The notes under the pieces: generated by a model
Database searches by the model: none
Told to the model about the DNA's origin: nothing
Seen by the model: only the letters and a program-made list of their open reading frames with translations
NCBI RefSeq assembly: GCF_000717995.1
Contig: NZ_JODM01000020.1
Coordinates: 62,001 to 126,000 of the forward strand
Source of the DNA: Streptomyces violaceorubidus
GTDB taxonomy: Bacteria > Actinomycetota > Actinomycetes > Streptomycetales > Streptomycetaceae
Reading direction: 5' to 3'
DNA length: 64,000 bases
Position numbers and translations under genes: made by a program
Shown here: piece by piece, positions 43,908 through 52,521 of the stretch
How the letters are laid out: each line of letters begins with the position of its first letter
Position numbering within the stretch: the first letter of the stretch is position 1

Positions 43908-44262
43908 ACTGCAGGAAGCCTGAAGTCGCGCGGATGACGAGCGGGAGTCGGTCGGGCCCTGCTTCCCGCTCCTGGATCGCCGGCGGGAGCGCGGTGCAAC
44001 GGGTGTCGGGAGTGGTTTCGGGTGGCGGACGATTCCACGGTGTGGCTGTCTGCGGGTGGCTGTGGCAGGACGTTTGCTGACCTGATGCTGGTCGGGCGTA
44101 GGAGCGGTGGTCCTGTGGGAGTGGTGGCGTGTCGTTTCGTTGCTCCTTGAGAGGTCGCTGACACCGTCGGCCACAGAGCTGCTGGAACGGTTGGATCGCG
44201 CCTGACGTTCCGGTGGTCGACGCGGTGAGTTCGCGGTTCGCCAGAGGCGTGGGCGAAATCAG
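43908..44262. other. Gene-free stretch of lower coding quality
   Basis: About 355 bases after pirin with no frame showing a recognisable protein. Base use is less GC-skewed at third positions than in neighbouring genes (for example 44090-44160), as expected for decayed sequence. It leads into a truncated Fic gene. Confidence 0.5.
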
Positions 44263-44640
44263 ATGACCTCCGGGTCCGGCCGACCGAAGGACAGCCTCGC
44301 CGACTGGCTGTTCATCCGGCCGGAGATCTCCTGGCCATCCTGGCGCGGCAGATGCCTCGCCTCCGGAGCAACGGCCCGCGACGGCTTCCGGAGTTTCTTC
44401 CTGGCAACGCGAGGTGGACGTGACAGCGGGGGAACCGCGCGGGTCCTGACCGCCCTCGACGTGGCCTTTACCGACGCGGAGCAGGGCAGGCCGCTGGCCT
44501 TCGCCCTGATGGCGAAGTGGCAGCGGACCGTGTTGGGCCACGACCTCGTCGGTTTCCGCACCATGCCGGCCTTCGCGAAGGCCGGACGGGAGCGCTACGG
44601 TCTTGCCCCCGATACGCAGGCGCTGTTCGAGCACTGTCTG
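44263..44640 (+). pseudogene. N-terminal fragment of a Fic-family protein
   Basis: From ATG 44263 the frame reads MTSGSGRPKDSLADWLFIRP, then LTALDVAFTDAEQGRPLAFA, LMAKWQRTVLG and FRTMPAFAKAGRERYGLAPD, the N-terminal part of actinobacterial Fic proteins. The family's catalytic HPFxxGN/DGR motif should follow near residue 150-170 but is absent; beyond about 44640 the frame has no similarity to the family. It is therefore a truncated remnant, abutting the alpha/beta hydrolase gene end. Identification rests on pattern memory. Confidence 0.5.
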
Positions 44641-44740
44641 TCTGGCCTCCTGGCGGTCGGCGGTAGATGGCGTAATCCACACCGAACCCAGAAGGCCCTC
44701 ACCTGTTCAAGCATCCAGCGTCTAGCGCGGCAGACGCTGC

Positions 44741-45559
44741 TCAGAGGGAGGCCAGGAACCTATTTGCCTCGGCGGCGAACGTGTCGGGGGCTGTGGTGGG
44801 GATCAGGTGGTCGGCGTCGATCTCGATCGGCACGGTGCCCGGGCGGCGCCGGACCATGGCCTCGATCTGTTCGGCCGGGATGATCCCCCGGGTTCCGTGC
44901 ATGAGCAGGGCGGGGCAGTCGGACGCCGTCCAGTCCGCCCAGTGGTCGCCGTGGACGAGGTCCTCCGAGTGGTACATGTCCTGCGGGTGGAATGGGAGCC
45001 GCCAGGTGCCGTCCGGGTTCTGCCGCAGCCGGTCGGCGAAGTAGGGCGCCGCGGGTCCCATGCCCGTCAGTAATTGCTCCCGGCTGGTGGCTTCATAGGG
45101 CTGACCGAGCAGGAACGCAAAGGGGTTGGGTCCTTGCAGGCCGAGGCAGGCGGCGCCCTCGACATTGATCAGCGCGGTGACCCGCTGGGGGTGGCGGGCG
45201 GCGAACTGGTAGGCGTTGACGGCTCCGAGCGAGTGGCCGAGCAGTACGACCCGGTCGAGGGCCAGGTGATCGAGCAGAGCCTCGATGTCGGCGAGGTAGC
45301 CCTCCCGGGAGTAGTCGGCGGCGCGGCCGGAATCCCCATGCCCGCGCTGGTCCGGGGCGATCAGCCGCCACTTGGGCTCCAGCGTCTGGGCGAAGGGGGT
45401 AAAGGACGAGCCCTCGGAGAGGTGGCCATGCAGACCGACGATCGGAGAGCCGGCGCCGCCGAAGTCCAGATACGACAGCGGGCGCCCGTCGAGGTCGAGG
45501 CGCCCGCGGACGGCGGCCGGGTGCGGAGCGGTGGCGGAGTTCGGAGCCGTGCTGTTCAC
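44741..45559 (-). CDS. Alpha/beta hydrolase (Ser nucleophile)
   Basis: 272 residues. VGLHGHLSEGSSF is the oxyanion region, PDQRGHGDSG the strand-4 loop, LLGHSLGAVNA the nucleophile elbow with Ser110, and IDADHLIPTTAP the catalytic His. It resembles lipase/esterase or lactonase-type hydrolases. It is divergent from a TetR gene and the spacer has a 24-bp palindrome, so it is the probable target of that repressor. It sits between broken genes, suggesting arrival as a cassette. Confidence 0.88.
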   Translation of the reverse strand: MNSTAPNSATAPHPAAVRGRLDLDGRPLSYLDFGGAGSPIVGLHGHLSEGSSFTPFAQTLEPKWRLIAPDQRGHGDSGRAADYSREGYLADIEALLDHLALDRVVLLGHSLGAVNAYQFAARHPQRVTALINVEGAACLGLQGPNPFAFLLGQPYEATSREQLLTGMGPAAPYFADRLRQNPDGTWRLPFHPQDMYHSEDLVHGDHWADWTASDCPALLMHGTRGIIPAEQIEAMVRRRPGTVPIEIDADHLIPTTAPDTFAAEANRFLASL

Positions 45560-45676
45560 GAAGTCCCCTTGAGTCGATGGCAGTGGAGGCCGCCGGCGCC
45601 GGTGGCTGCCCCGGTGGCGATGTGGAGACCGTAGTCTCTATTTGGGCGTGCGCGCAATACGCTTGTATAGGACGCT

Positions 45677-45700
45677 CGTATAAGGCGCGCGCCTTGTACG
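45677..45700. promoter_or_regulatory. TetR operator palindrome
   Basis: AAGGCGCGCGCCTT (45682-45695) is a perfect 14-bp palindrome that extends to 24 bp as CGTA...TACG with one mismatch per arm. Just upstream, GCTTGTATAG and GCTCGTATAA form a short direct repeat. It lies 30 bases before the TetR start and 118 before the hydrolase start. Confidence 0.8.
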
Positions 45701-45729
45701 CCCGTTTCACGGCCGCATAGCCTCTCACT

Positions 45730-46320
45730 ATGGGAAATCGTGAAGACCTGCTCGCCGGGGCCCGCCGCTGTCTGGAGGAGAAGGGCTGGGCGCGGACCAC
45801 CGTCCGCGACATCACCGCCGCCTCGGGCGGCGTCAGCATGGCCGCCATCGGCTACCACTTCGGCTCCCGCGAAGGTCTGCTCAACGCCGCCCTCATTGAG
45901 ACCATCGAGGAATGGGGCGCCAGCGTGGGCCGCTCCCTGGCCAGCTTCGGGGCCCCGGAAGCCACGGCCGCGGAGCGCTACGAGGCGATGTGGGACCGGA
46001 TCATCGCCTCGTTCTCCACCCACCGGGCCCTGTGGCTCGCCTCCGTCGAAGCGGTCACCCAGGCCGAACACTCCGGGGAACTGCGCCGTCACCTCGCCGA
46101 CGGGCAGGCACAGGGACGACGGGGCATCGCGGCACTCCTCACCGGAGCCGACGAGGCGGCGGTCGGCGACGAGGACACCCGTACCCTGGGCACCGTCCAG
46201 ATGGCGCTCCTCTCCGGCCTCATCATGCAGTGGCTCACCGATCCCGAGCACACCCCCACCGGCGCCGATATTGTGGCCGGCCTGCGCACCCTGGCCCATA
46301 CGGTCGGCACTCATGCCTGA
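45730..46320 (+). CDS. TetR-family repressor
   Basis: 196 residues. REDLLAGARRCLEEKGWART and VRDITAASGGVSMAAIGYHF are the TetR DNA-binding helices; the rest is the ligand pocket (LASVEAVTQAEHSGELRRHL). It is divergent from the alpha/beta hydrolase with a palindromic operator between them. The inducing ligand is unknown; the hydrolase's substrate is a natural candidate. Confidence 0.92.
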   Translation: MGNREDLLAGARRCLEEKGWARTTVRDITAASGGVSMAAIGYHFGSREGLLNAALIETIEEWGASVGRSLASFGAPEATAAERYEAMWDRIIASFSTHRALWLASVEAVTQAEHSGELRRHLADGQAQGRRGIAALLTGADEAAVGDEDTRTLGTVQMALLSGLIMQWLTDPEHTPTGADIVAGLRTLAHTVGTHA

Positions 46321-47035
46321 GCAAGCCCCGTGAAGGAGAGGGCGGTTGTCGGTGGCGCGTGTCGCCCTCGCGCCGCGACGCTGTCCACGCGGCCCAGCAT
46401 CAACCCCGTCGCCATCCACGGTCTGCTGCAGACGCCCGAGGACGCTCGGAGGGTGTGTGTGCACTGAGCCGCGGCGGGTGCAGCTCGTTTCCACGTCGAT
46501 GGTGATCGCTGACCGTGCCGGAGCAGGTACGGGGTGAGCCGTTGAAGGGCGAGGGACCTGCGGGCGGAGGGCACGCTCGCGACAGGAGAGGTCGACGATG
46601 ACCGCGTGGTGATCACTACATCCGGCTCATGCTGTGGACTGTGGAAGGTGACGCAGGCCCGGACTCACAGCCCGGCATCCCGGCCCGGCATCCCGCCGAA
46701 ACGGTGGCGCCAAGGCTACGAGGAGGTACGGAAGCCGCAGCAGCCCGACTGGCTGGCCATGCTGGAACTCAAGTACCCACACACCCGACCCGACGCGCCC
46801 CCGAAGCGGATACTGAACAGACGCGCCGGCCGCGACCGGGGCGTTCCACCGTGTCGTCCCGCTATCCGCCGGCGGCGTCGTCCTCCAGGCGACCGAGACG
46901 GCGGCGGCGTACACACAGGACCGGCTCCCCATGGCCGGCCGCCGCGAAACGGCGAGTTCGACTGTCCAAGCGGCCAAGATCTCTCTACGGTGGCTCCGAC
47001 CGTGTCGTGAGATGGAACCCGGCGAAGGGGGGACC
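46321..47035. other. 715-base stretch with gene remnants only
   Basis: No intact gene was recognised between the TetR stop and the STAND-protein start. A DUF5753-like fragment lies at 46378-46467. Short open frames at 46640-46830 and 46830-46990 encode unremarkable peptides with no motif. It appears to be decayed sequence. Confidence 0.5.
46378..46467 (+). pseudogene. Fragment of a DUF5753/Scr1-type HTH regulator
   Basis: The frame PVAIHGLLQTPEDARRVCVH followed by a stop resembles the VPGLLQTPEYARAV motif that opens the DUF5753 effector domain of abundant Streptomyces XRE regulators. Neither the HTH before it nor the rest of the domain after it is present. Thirty codons only, so the assignment is tentative. 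Confidence 0.35.
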
Positions 47036-49549
47036 GTGGAGGCCGAGTTGGCGGCCCTTGCCGCTTCGGGGGCGACGGCGTTGGTGGGGCTGATCGTTTC
47101 CGAGGCGTTCGAACGCGCGAAGAGCAGGGTCACCCGGTTCTTCGGAAGCCGGGCCTCGGGGGAGGGGGCCGAGGAGGAGTTGCAGTCCGCGCGTGCCGAG
47201 CTGGACCGGGCGCGGTCGGGGGGTGACGCCGACGCAGGGGCAGATGTCCATGGCCGACTGCGGCGGCGGCTGGAAGAGGTCTTCCGGGAGGATCCCGGCG
47301 CCGCGCGGGAACTGGCGGGGCTGCTGTCGGAGTTGGCGCCGGACACGTCCCGCGGTTTCGTCTCGCTGGTGGGCGTCGGGGTGAATCACGGCCTGGTGCT
47401 CGAGGGTTCTCCCGTCCACGGTGACATCCACTTCCACGTTCCTCCCGGGGCATCGCCCGCCACGGGACGGACGTCCCCGCCCGATCAAGTACCCGTCTTC
47501 AACGGGCCGTTCAGCAACCGGACGGCGGAACTCGCGGCGCTGGAGGCGAGGCACGGGGACACCGTGGAGGACCGTTCGGTCCGTGTCGACGTGCTCTACG
47601 GTCTGCCCGGAGTCGGCAAGTCGGCCATGGCCTGGCGCTGCGCGGAAAGGACCAGGGGACGTTTCCCGGACGGGCAGCTGTACGTGGACTTCGCGGCCCT
47701 GCGCGATCAGGCTGCCCCGGCGACCGGTGGTGATGTCTCCGAGGCGCTGGCCATGTGCCTGAGAGCTCTGCCGGGAGGCCACCTCGGCATTCCGGACTCG
47801 CTTCCCGACCGGGCCAACCTCTACAGGTCGCGCACGGCCGGGCTGCGCATCCTGCTCGTCCTCGACGACGTGAACCAGGCCGCGCAGGTGCGTGCGCTGG
47901 TTCCCAAGGGCCCGGGCAGCGCGGTGCTGGTCACGAGTCAGGGCGGAATGGGGGAACTGGCCGTCCACGACGGTGCCCGGATGGTCCCCGTCAGGCCGCT
48001 GGACGAACACCACGGGCTGCGACTGCTGACGGACTGGTGCGGTGCGGAAGCCGTCGAGGCGGACCAGGAGGCCGCGAAGCACCTGGTGCGACTGTGTGGC
48101 GGTCTTCCCGTCGCCCTGCGGGTCGCGGCGGCACGGCTGGTCACCGACGAACATGCGATGAGCATCGCCGAGCTGGCCGCCGAACTCGACGACGAGGCGG
48201 ACCGGTTGGCGGGACTGGCACTGGACGGAGAGGAGTCCTCGGTGTCCGCGGTTCTGGGAGCTTCCTACCGGATGCTGCCGCCCGACGCCGCCCGGCTCTA
48301 CCGGCTGCTCGGGTGGCTGCCCTTCGGGCGTTTCGACCTCGGCGTGGCCGCGGTCGCCGTCGGCGCCGACACGCGCGGCGCCCAACGCCTGCTGCGTGTT
48401 CTGGCGAACGCCAGCCTGGTGGAGAGAGCGCGGGACGGTCGCTACCGCATGCACGATCTGGTGCGCCTCCACGCCCGGGAGCGGGCGGCCGAGGAGGAGC
48501 CGCACACCGAAGAGGCGGCGCTGACCGAGCGGGTCGGCACGCACTACCTGGCCCTGACCGCCTTCGCCGACCTGGCACTGCGCAGGGAGCGGCTGCGGAT
48601 CGCCGACCTCACCGACCTGCTGCACCGCGCCACCGACCCCTTCGCCGCGCCCGGCGGGCCGCCACCGCTGGAATGGCTGGACACGGAGCGCACCGCTGTC
48701 CTCGCGGTGCTGCGTGCCGCCGTCCGCCAGGAGTTGTACGCCCTGGCATGGCGACTGGCCGAGGCGTTCTCGGTGCTGTTCCTGTACCGCCGCTACCTCC
48801 GGGCCTGGGCCGAGACGCTGGAGCTCGGCATCGAGGCAGCCGCGGCGGCGACGGCGGGCGCGGGGACCGCGGGGGAGGTCGAGGAGGCCACGGCGGGCGA
48901 GGCCCGGCTGCGCAGTCTGCTGTCGCGCCCCCTGCTCGACCTCGGGGAGACCGACCGGGCCAGGGACCAGCTGCGGCGAGCCGTCGCCCTGGCAGAGACG
49001 ACCGGACGCCTGACGCTGCGCGCCTCGGTGCAGGAGTTCCTCGGCCGGTGCCTGGACGTGGTCGAGCCGTCCGAAGCGGCGGCCGCCTACCGGCGCTCCC
49101 TCGAACTCAACGAACGCGCGGGCGAGACCCGCGGAGCGGCACTCGCCACCTTCTTCCTCGGACGCGCGCTCGACGCACGGGGCGACCACGCGGAGGCGAT
49201 GGTCCTACTGCGCCGGGCGCGGCAGGACTTCGAGCACCGGGCGGAGCCCGACCGGCGGATGGCGGCCCGGGCGAGGGCGGCCATCGGTGTCGCCCACGAC
49301 CACCTGGGCGACACCGGACAGGCGATCCACGAGCTGCGGGAGGCGGTGCGCGAGCTCCGCGCGGCAGCCGACGGGATGCAGTACGAGGCGCGGGCCCGGG
49401 TGCAGCTCGCCGACATCGCCGAGCGGGCCGGGGGACACGACGACCTGGTGCGGGAGTGCCTGGAGCGAGCCGCCGACATCCACGAGGCGCTGGGCGACGT
49501 AGGCCCGGCGGAGACCCTGCGGAGGAGGCTGGGCGACCTTGACCGCTGA
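47036..49549 (+). CDS. STAND/NLR-like ATPase: N-terminal helical domain, NB-ARC, TPR
   Basis: 837 residues from GTG 47036, chosen because GAAGGGGGG lies just before it and VEAELAALAASGATALVGLI is a recurrent start of such Streptomyces proteins; ATG 47012 is the alternative. Residues 1-120 form a helical, unnamed domain. VNHGLVLEGSPVHGDIHFH precedes NB-ARC: Walker A YGLPGVGKSA (188-197), Walker B LRILLVLDDV, LVTSQ sensor, LCGGLPVALRVAAARL (GLPL), winged helix to about 500. The last 300 residues are TPR-like. Such proteins are signal-activated switches in regulation or phage defence. No effector nuclease is evident. Confidence 0.88.
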   Translation: MEAELAALAASGATALVGLIVSEAFERAKSRVTRFFGSRASGEGAEEELQSARAELDRARSGGDADAGADVHGRLRRRLEEVFREDPGAARELAGLLSELAPDTSRGFVSLVGVGVNHGLVLEGSPVHGDIHFHVPPGASPATGRTSPPDQVPVFNGPFSNRTAELAALEARHGDTVEDRSVRVDVLYGLPGVGKSAMAWRCAERTRGRFPDGQLYVDFAALRDQAAPATGGDVSEALAMCLRALPGGHLGIPDSLPDRANLYRSRTAGLRILLVLDDVNQAAQVRALVPKGPGSAVLVTSQGGMGELAVHDGARMVPVRPLDEHHGLRLLTDWCGAEAVEADQEAAKHLVRLCGGLPVALRVAAARLVTDEHAMSIAELAAELDDEADRLAGLALDGEESSVSAVLGASYRMLPPDAARLYRLLGWLPFGRFDLGVAAVAVGADTRGAQRLLRVLANASLVERARDGRYRMHDLVRLHARERAAEEEPHTEEAALTERVGTHYLALTAFADLALRRERLRIADLTDLLHRATDPFAAPGGPPPLEWLDTERTAVLAVLRAAVRQELYALAWRLAEAFSVLFLYRRYLRAWAETLELGIEAAAAATAGAGTAGEVEEATAGEARLRSLLSRPLLDLGETDRARDQLRRAVALAETTGRLTLRASVQEFLGRCLDVVEPSEAAAAYRRSLELNERAGETRGAALATFFLGRALDARGDHAEAMVLLRRARQDFEHRAEPDRRMAARARAAIGVAHDHLGDTGQAIHELREAVRELRAAADGMQYEARARVQLADIAERAGGHDDLVRECLERAADIHEALGDVGPAETLRRRLGDLDR

Positions 49550-49579
49550 GCCGTTCCGGGCGGAACCGCTCGGACCTGG

Positions 49580-51295
49580 CTACCCCCGGGGAGGAGCCGG
49601 CCGCAGCCGCAGGACGACATCCTCCTCGCGCACGTCACCGAGTCGCAGGGTCACGTGGGCGCCGTCCAGACGGAGCCCGGTGCGCAGCCCGGCGTAGACG
49701 ACCGCGGCCGGCACACCCGGGTCCAACGGCGAGCCGGTGACGGCCGCCTCCACGACGCGGCCGTCCCTGACTCCGACCAGGCAGCCGCCCCCGCGCACCG
49801 CCGTCGCCGCGAGAAGGCTGCCGGGCAACCGGGTGAGCGTGTCCTCGATCCAGCGCAGCGCACCGACGGACGTGGAGGCCGGGTCGGACCGCACCAGGAC
49901 CGAGGCGCTCTCGGTCAGCCGACGGTCGCGCTCGTCCTCCGAGCAGGCCAGATGGGTGGAGACCGCGGCGGAGTCCGGGGGCGCCGCCCCGTACGCCGCG
50001 ACGGCGGCCGGAGAGCGACGCACCCTGACGACGGGCGCCGGTCCGCCTCCGGTGACCCCGGCCGTCACCTGCCACGAGGTGACCGGTGCGGCGGGCGGGT
50101 CGGGAACCGGCAGTGTCAGGGGAACCGGGGGAGGCGAGGGCGGCTCGGGGAGCTCCAGCAGGCGGTACAGGACCGTGCGCAGTCGGGCGAGCGCATGCCC
50201 CGGCTCGCTGAACGCCCGCGCCGCGACATCGGCGTATCGCTCAGGTGTGTGCTCCGCGGCGACTCGCTCCACCTGGTCGAGCAGGTCTCCGTGGACGTCC
50301 AGCCGGGGTGCGACCGAGGCCAGGTGGTGGACGGCGGTCCCCGCAACCGCGTCCTCGCCGAACGCGGCCAGCAGCAGCGGTGTGCCGGCCGCCGCCCCGT
50401 ACAGCGTCACCGAGCCGTGGTCCCCCACCAGGACATCGGCGGCGACCAGCGCGGGCCGCCAGGCGTGGACGGGCGGCATCAGCATCAGCCCGGCCTCCCG
50501 GGCGGCGGCCTGAAGGGTGCGGAGCTGCCAGGCCCCGTGGGCCGACCACACATTGGGGTGCACGATCGCGCCGACCCGGTACTCGTCGCAGGCGAGGTGC
50601 GCGAGGAGGCGGGCGGGCAGGTCCGGATGGTTGCCCAGCAGCGACGTCGGACCCCACGTCGAGCTGACGACGACCAGGCGCTGATGCTCCGCGACACCCA
50701 GTGCTTCACGGTAGGCCGACCTGCGGCTCCGGCTGCCGGCCAACTCGTCGAAGCACGGATCACCGACGAGCAGGGTGCGTCCCGCCGCCCTCGGGTGACT
50801 GGCGAGCAGCTGCTCCTCCTGAGCCGGGTGGGAGATCGCCAGCCAGGCGCGCCCCGACTCGAGCAGCGAGTCCGGGACGACACCGGAGAGCCGCTCGCGC
50901 GAACTCCGGGAATCCGGTACGAGTTTCTGGAAACCGACGCCGTGCGGCAGCACCAGCACCGGGCAGTCGCCCTCCGGAACGTCGATGTTCTCGCTGGCGG
51001 AGAGGATCAGGTCGGGGGAGAGGCGCTCCAACTGCTCCCAGGGAACGACCCGGCATCCGGCGGTGCGCAGAAGGTCGAGTACGCCGTCGTTGAACGCGGA
51101 ACCGGGATCGTGGGCGAAGACCACGCTCACGCGGGGGTCGTCGCGCAGGAGCGCCGGCAGGGTTTCGAGGACTCGCACGGTCGAGGTGACCGTACGGGCG
51201 GCGACGATCAGGGTGCGCTCACCGTGGAAGGTGCTCCAGCGGTGAGCGTCCGGTCCGACCGGCACACGAAGCGGCGGGCTACCGAACACGCTCAC
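49580..51295 (-). CDS. Glycosyltransferase-like GT-B-fold protein, Streptomyces-conserved
   Basis: 571 residues. TLIVAARTVTSTVRVLETLP, LILSASENIDVPEGDCPVLV, LPHGVGFQKLVPDS, VVSSTWGPTSLLG, IVHPNVWSAHG and VGDHGSVTLYGAAAGTPLLL follow the CDP-glycerol glycerophosphotransferase/GT-B pattern (HGxGxxK and GDxSS-like DHGS). Homologues are, from memory, sometimes mislabelled translation initiation factor 2; no IF2 G-domain motifs exist here. After about residue 390 a Pro-rich linker leads to a second domain of unknown function. GTG start at 51295. Convergent with the STAND gene, 30-base gap. Confidence 0.6.
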   Translation of the reverse strand: MSVFGSPPLRVPVGPDAHRWSTFHGERTLIVAARTVTSTVRVLETLPALLRDDPRVSVVFAHDPGSAFNDGVLDLLRTAGCRVVPWEQLERLSPDLILSASENIDVPEGDCPVLVLPHGVGFQKLVPDSRSSRERLSGVVPDSLLESGRAWLAISHPAQEEQLLASHPRAAGRTLLVGDPCFDELAGSRSRRSAYREALGVAEHQRLVVVSSTWGPTSLLGNHPDLPARLLAHLACDEYRVGAIVHPNVWSAHGAWQLRTLQAAAREAGLMLMPPVHAWRPALVAADVLVGDHGSVTLYGAAAGTPLLLAAFGEDAVAGTAVHHLASVAPRLDVHGDLLDQVERVAAEHTPERYADVAARAFSEPGHALARLRTVLYRLLELPEPPSPPPVPLTLPVPDPPAAPVTSWQVTAGVTGGGPAPVVRVRRSPAAVAAYGAAPPDSAAVSTHLACSEDERDRRLTESASVLVRSDPASTSVGALRWIEDTLTRLPGSLLAATAVRGGGCLVGVRDGRVVEAAVTGSPLDPGVPAAVVYAGLRTGLRLDGAHVTLRLGDVREEDVVLRLRPAPPRG

Positions 51296-51333
51296 CGCCT
51301 CGCACGAACCCGCCCTCCGGTCGGTCAGCCCGC

Positions 51334-51421
51334 GCGGCTCGCGGCTCGCGGCTCGCGGCTCGCGGCTCGCGGCTCGCGGCTCGCGGCTCGCGGCTCGCGG
51401 CTCGCGGCTCGCGGCTCGCGG
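51334..51421. repeat. Tandem heptamer GCGGCTC x12.5
   Basis: An uninterrupted array of the 7-bp unit GCGGCTC over 88 bases. It lies in the spacer between the start of the GT-B-like gene and a truncated cupin frame. Confidence 0.95.
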
Positions 51422-51447
51422 TCCCTCACAGCGGCTTCCCGGCTTAA

Positions 51448-51651
51448 CGTGGAACGCAGGGACGCCGGGAACGAAGCACGCGAGTTCCTCACGTCCTTGG
51501 ACGGGACGCGCACTGGCACGGCGCGAAGGCCGACTCCTGGTTCTCCCACATCGCCTTCATCACCCCCGGCCCGGACGTCCGCAACGAATGGCTCGAACCC
51601 GTCACCGACGAGGTGTACGGCGAGCTGCCGAAGAACGGAGCGAACGCATGA
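51448..51651 (+). pseudogene. C-terminal fragment of a cupin-domain protein
   Basis: The frame RDAHWHGAKADSWFSHIAF followed by VRNEWLEPVTDEVYGEL matches the C-terminal strand of small cupins (HWHGA...HIA...W.EPVTDEEY). It is closed upstream by TAA at 51445-51447 and has no start codon with an RBS. Its TGA overlaps the ATG of the aldo/keto reductase (ATGA), the remains of a cupin-AKR operon. The heptamer array sits exactly where the rest of the cupin gene is missing. Confidence 0.6.
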
Positions 51652-52505
51652 CCATCCTGAACGAGACCTACACGATGTCCAACGGCGTCGAGATCCCCAA
51701 GCTGGGGCTCGGTACCTGGTTCATCGCCGACGACCAGGTGGCCGAGGCGGTCCGCGCGGCCGTGGAGATCGGCTACCGCAACATCGACACCGCCCAGGCC
51801 TACGGCAACGAGCGCGGCGTCGGCGAGGGCGTGCGCACCGCCGGCGTGTCCCGCGACGAGCTGTTCGTGTCCACCAAGCTCGCCGCGGAGATCAAGGACT
51901 ACGAGCAGGCGGTCGCGTCGATCGACGGGTCCCTGGAGAAGCTCGGGATCGAGTACATCGACCTGATGCTCATCCACAGCCCGCAGCCGTGGGACGACTT
52001 CCGCGGCGGCGACTACGCCGAGGGCAACCGCGAAGCGTGGCGCGCGCTCGAAGAGGCGCACCGGGACGGCAGGATCCGCTCCATCGGGGTGTCCAACTTC
52101 CAGCAGCAGGACCTGGAGCACCTCCTCCAGGCCGCCACCGTCGTGCCGCACGTGAACCAGTTGCTCGTCCACGCCGGCAACACCCCCTCGCAGCTCCTGG
52201 ACCACTGCGCGGCCCAGCGGATCCTCGTCGAGGCGTACTCCCCGATCGCACACGGAGCCATCCTGGAGAACCCCGAGATCCAGGCGATGGCGGGCAGGTA
52301 CGGCGTGTCCGTCCCGCAGCTGTGCATCCGCTACACGCTCCAGCTGGGGACGGTGTCGCTGCCCAAGACGGCGAACCCCGAGCACATGCGCTCCAACGCC
52401 GAGGTCGGCTTCGAGATCTCCGACGAGGACATGGACGTCCTGCGGGGCCTGAGCGCCGTGGACTACGGCGAGCACAGCGCGTTCCCCGTCTACAGCGGCA
52501 AGTGA
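51648..52505 (+). CDS. Aldo/keto reductase
   Basis: 285 residues, AKR5-like 2,5-diketo-gluconate reductase group. IPKLGLGTWFIADDQVAEAV, YRNIDTAQAYGNERGVGEGV (Asp, Tyr), ELFVSTKLAAE (Lys), YIDLMLIHSPQPW (His) make up the catalytic tetrad, and IRSIGVSNFQ and VSLPKTANPEHMRSN bind NADPH. It reduces aldehydes or ketones. ATG 51648 overlaps the stop of the cupin remnant. Substrate unknown. It converges on the MMPL gene with a 16-base gap. Confidence 0.92.
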   Translation: MTILNETYTMSNGVEIPKLGLGTWFIADDQVAEAVRAAVEIGYRNIDTAQAYGNERGVGEGVRTAGVSRDELFVSTKLAAEIKDYEQAVASIDGSLEKLGIEYIDLMLIHSPQPWDDFRGGDYAEGNREAWRALEEAHRDGRIRSIGVSNFQQQDLEHLLQAATVVPHVNQLLVHAGNTPSQLLDHCAAQRILVEAYSPIAHGAILENPEIQAMAGRYGVSVPQLCIRYTLQLGTVSLPKTANPEHMRSNAEVGFEISDEDMDVLRGLSAVDYGEHSAFPVYSGK

Positions 52506-52521
52506 CACCGGGCGAGTTGTC

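Noticed and set aside
49580..51295. Translation initiation factor 2
   Set aside because: A label sometimes attached to homologues; there are no GTPase motifs, and the pattern is GT-B/CDP-glycerol transferase-like.
51334..51421. CRISPR-like array
   Set aside because: Units are 7 bp and contiguous, with no spacers; no cas genes in the window.
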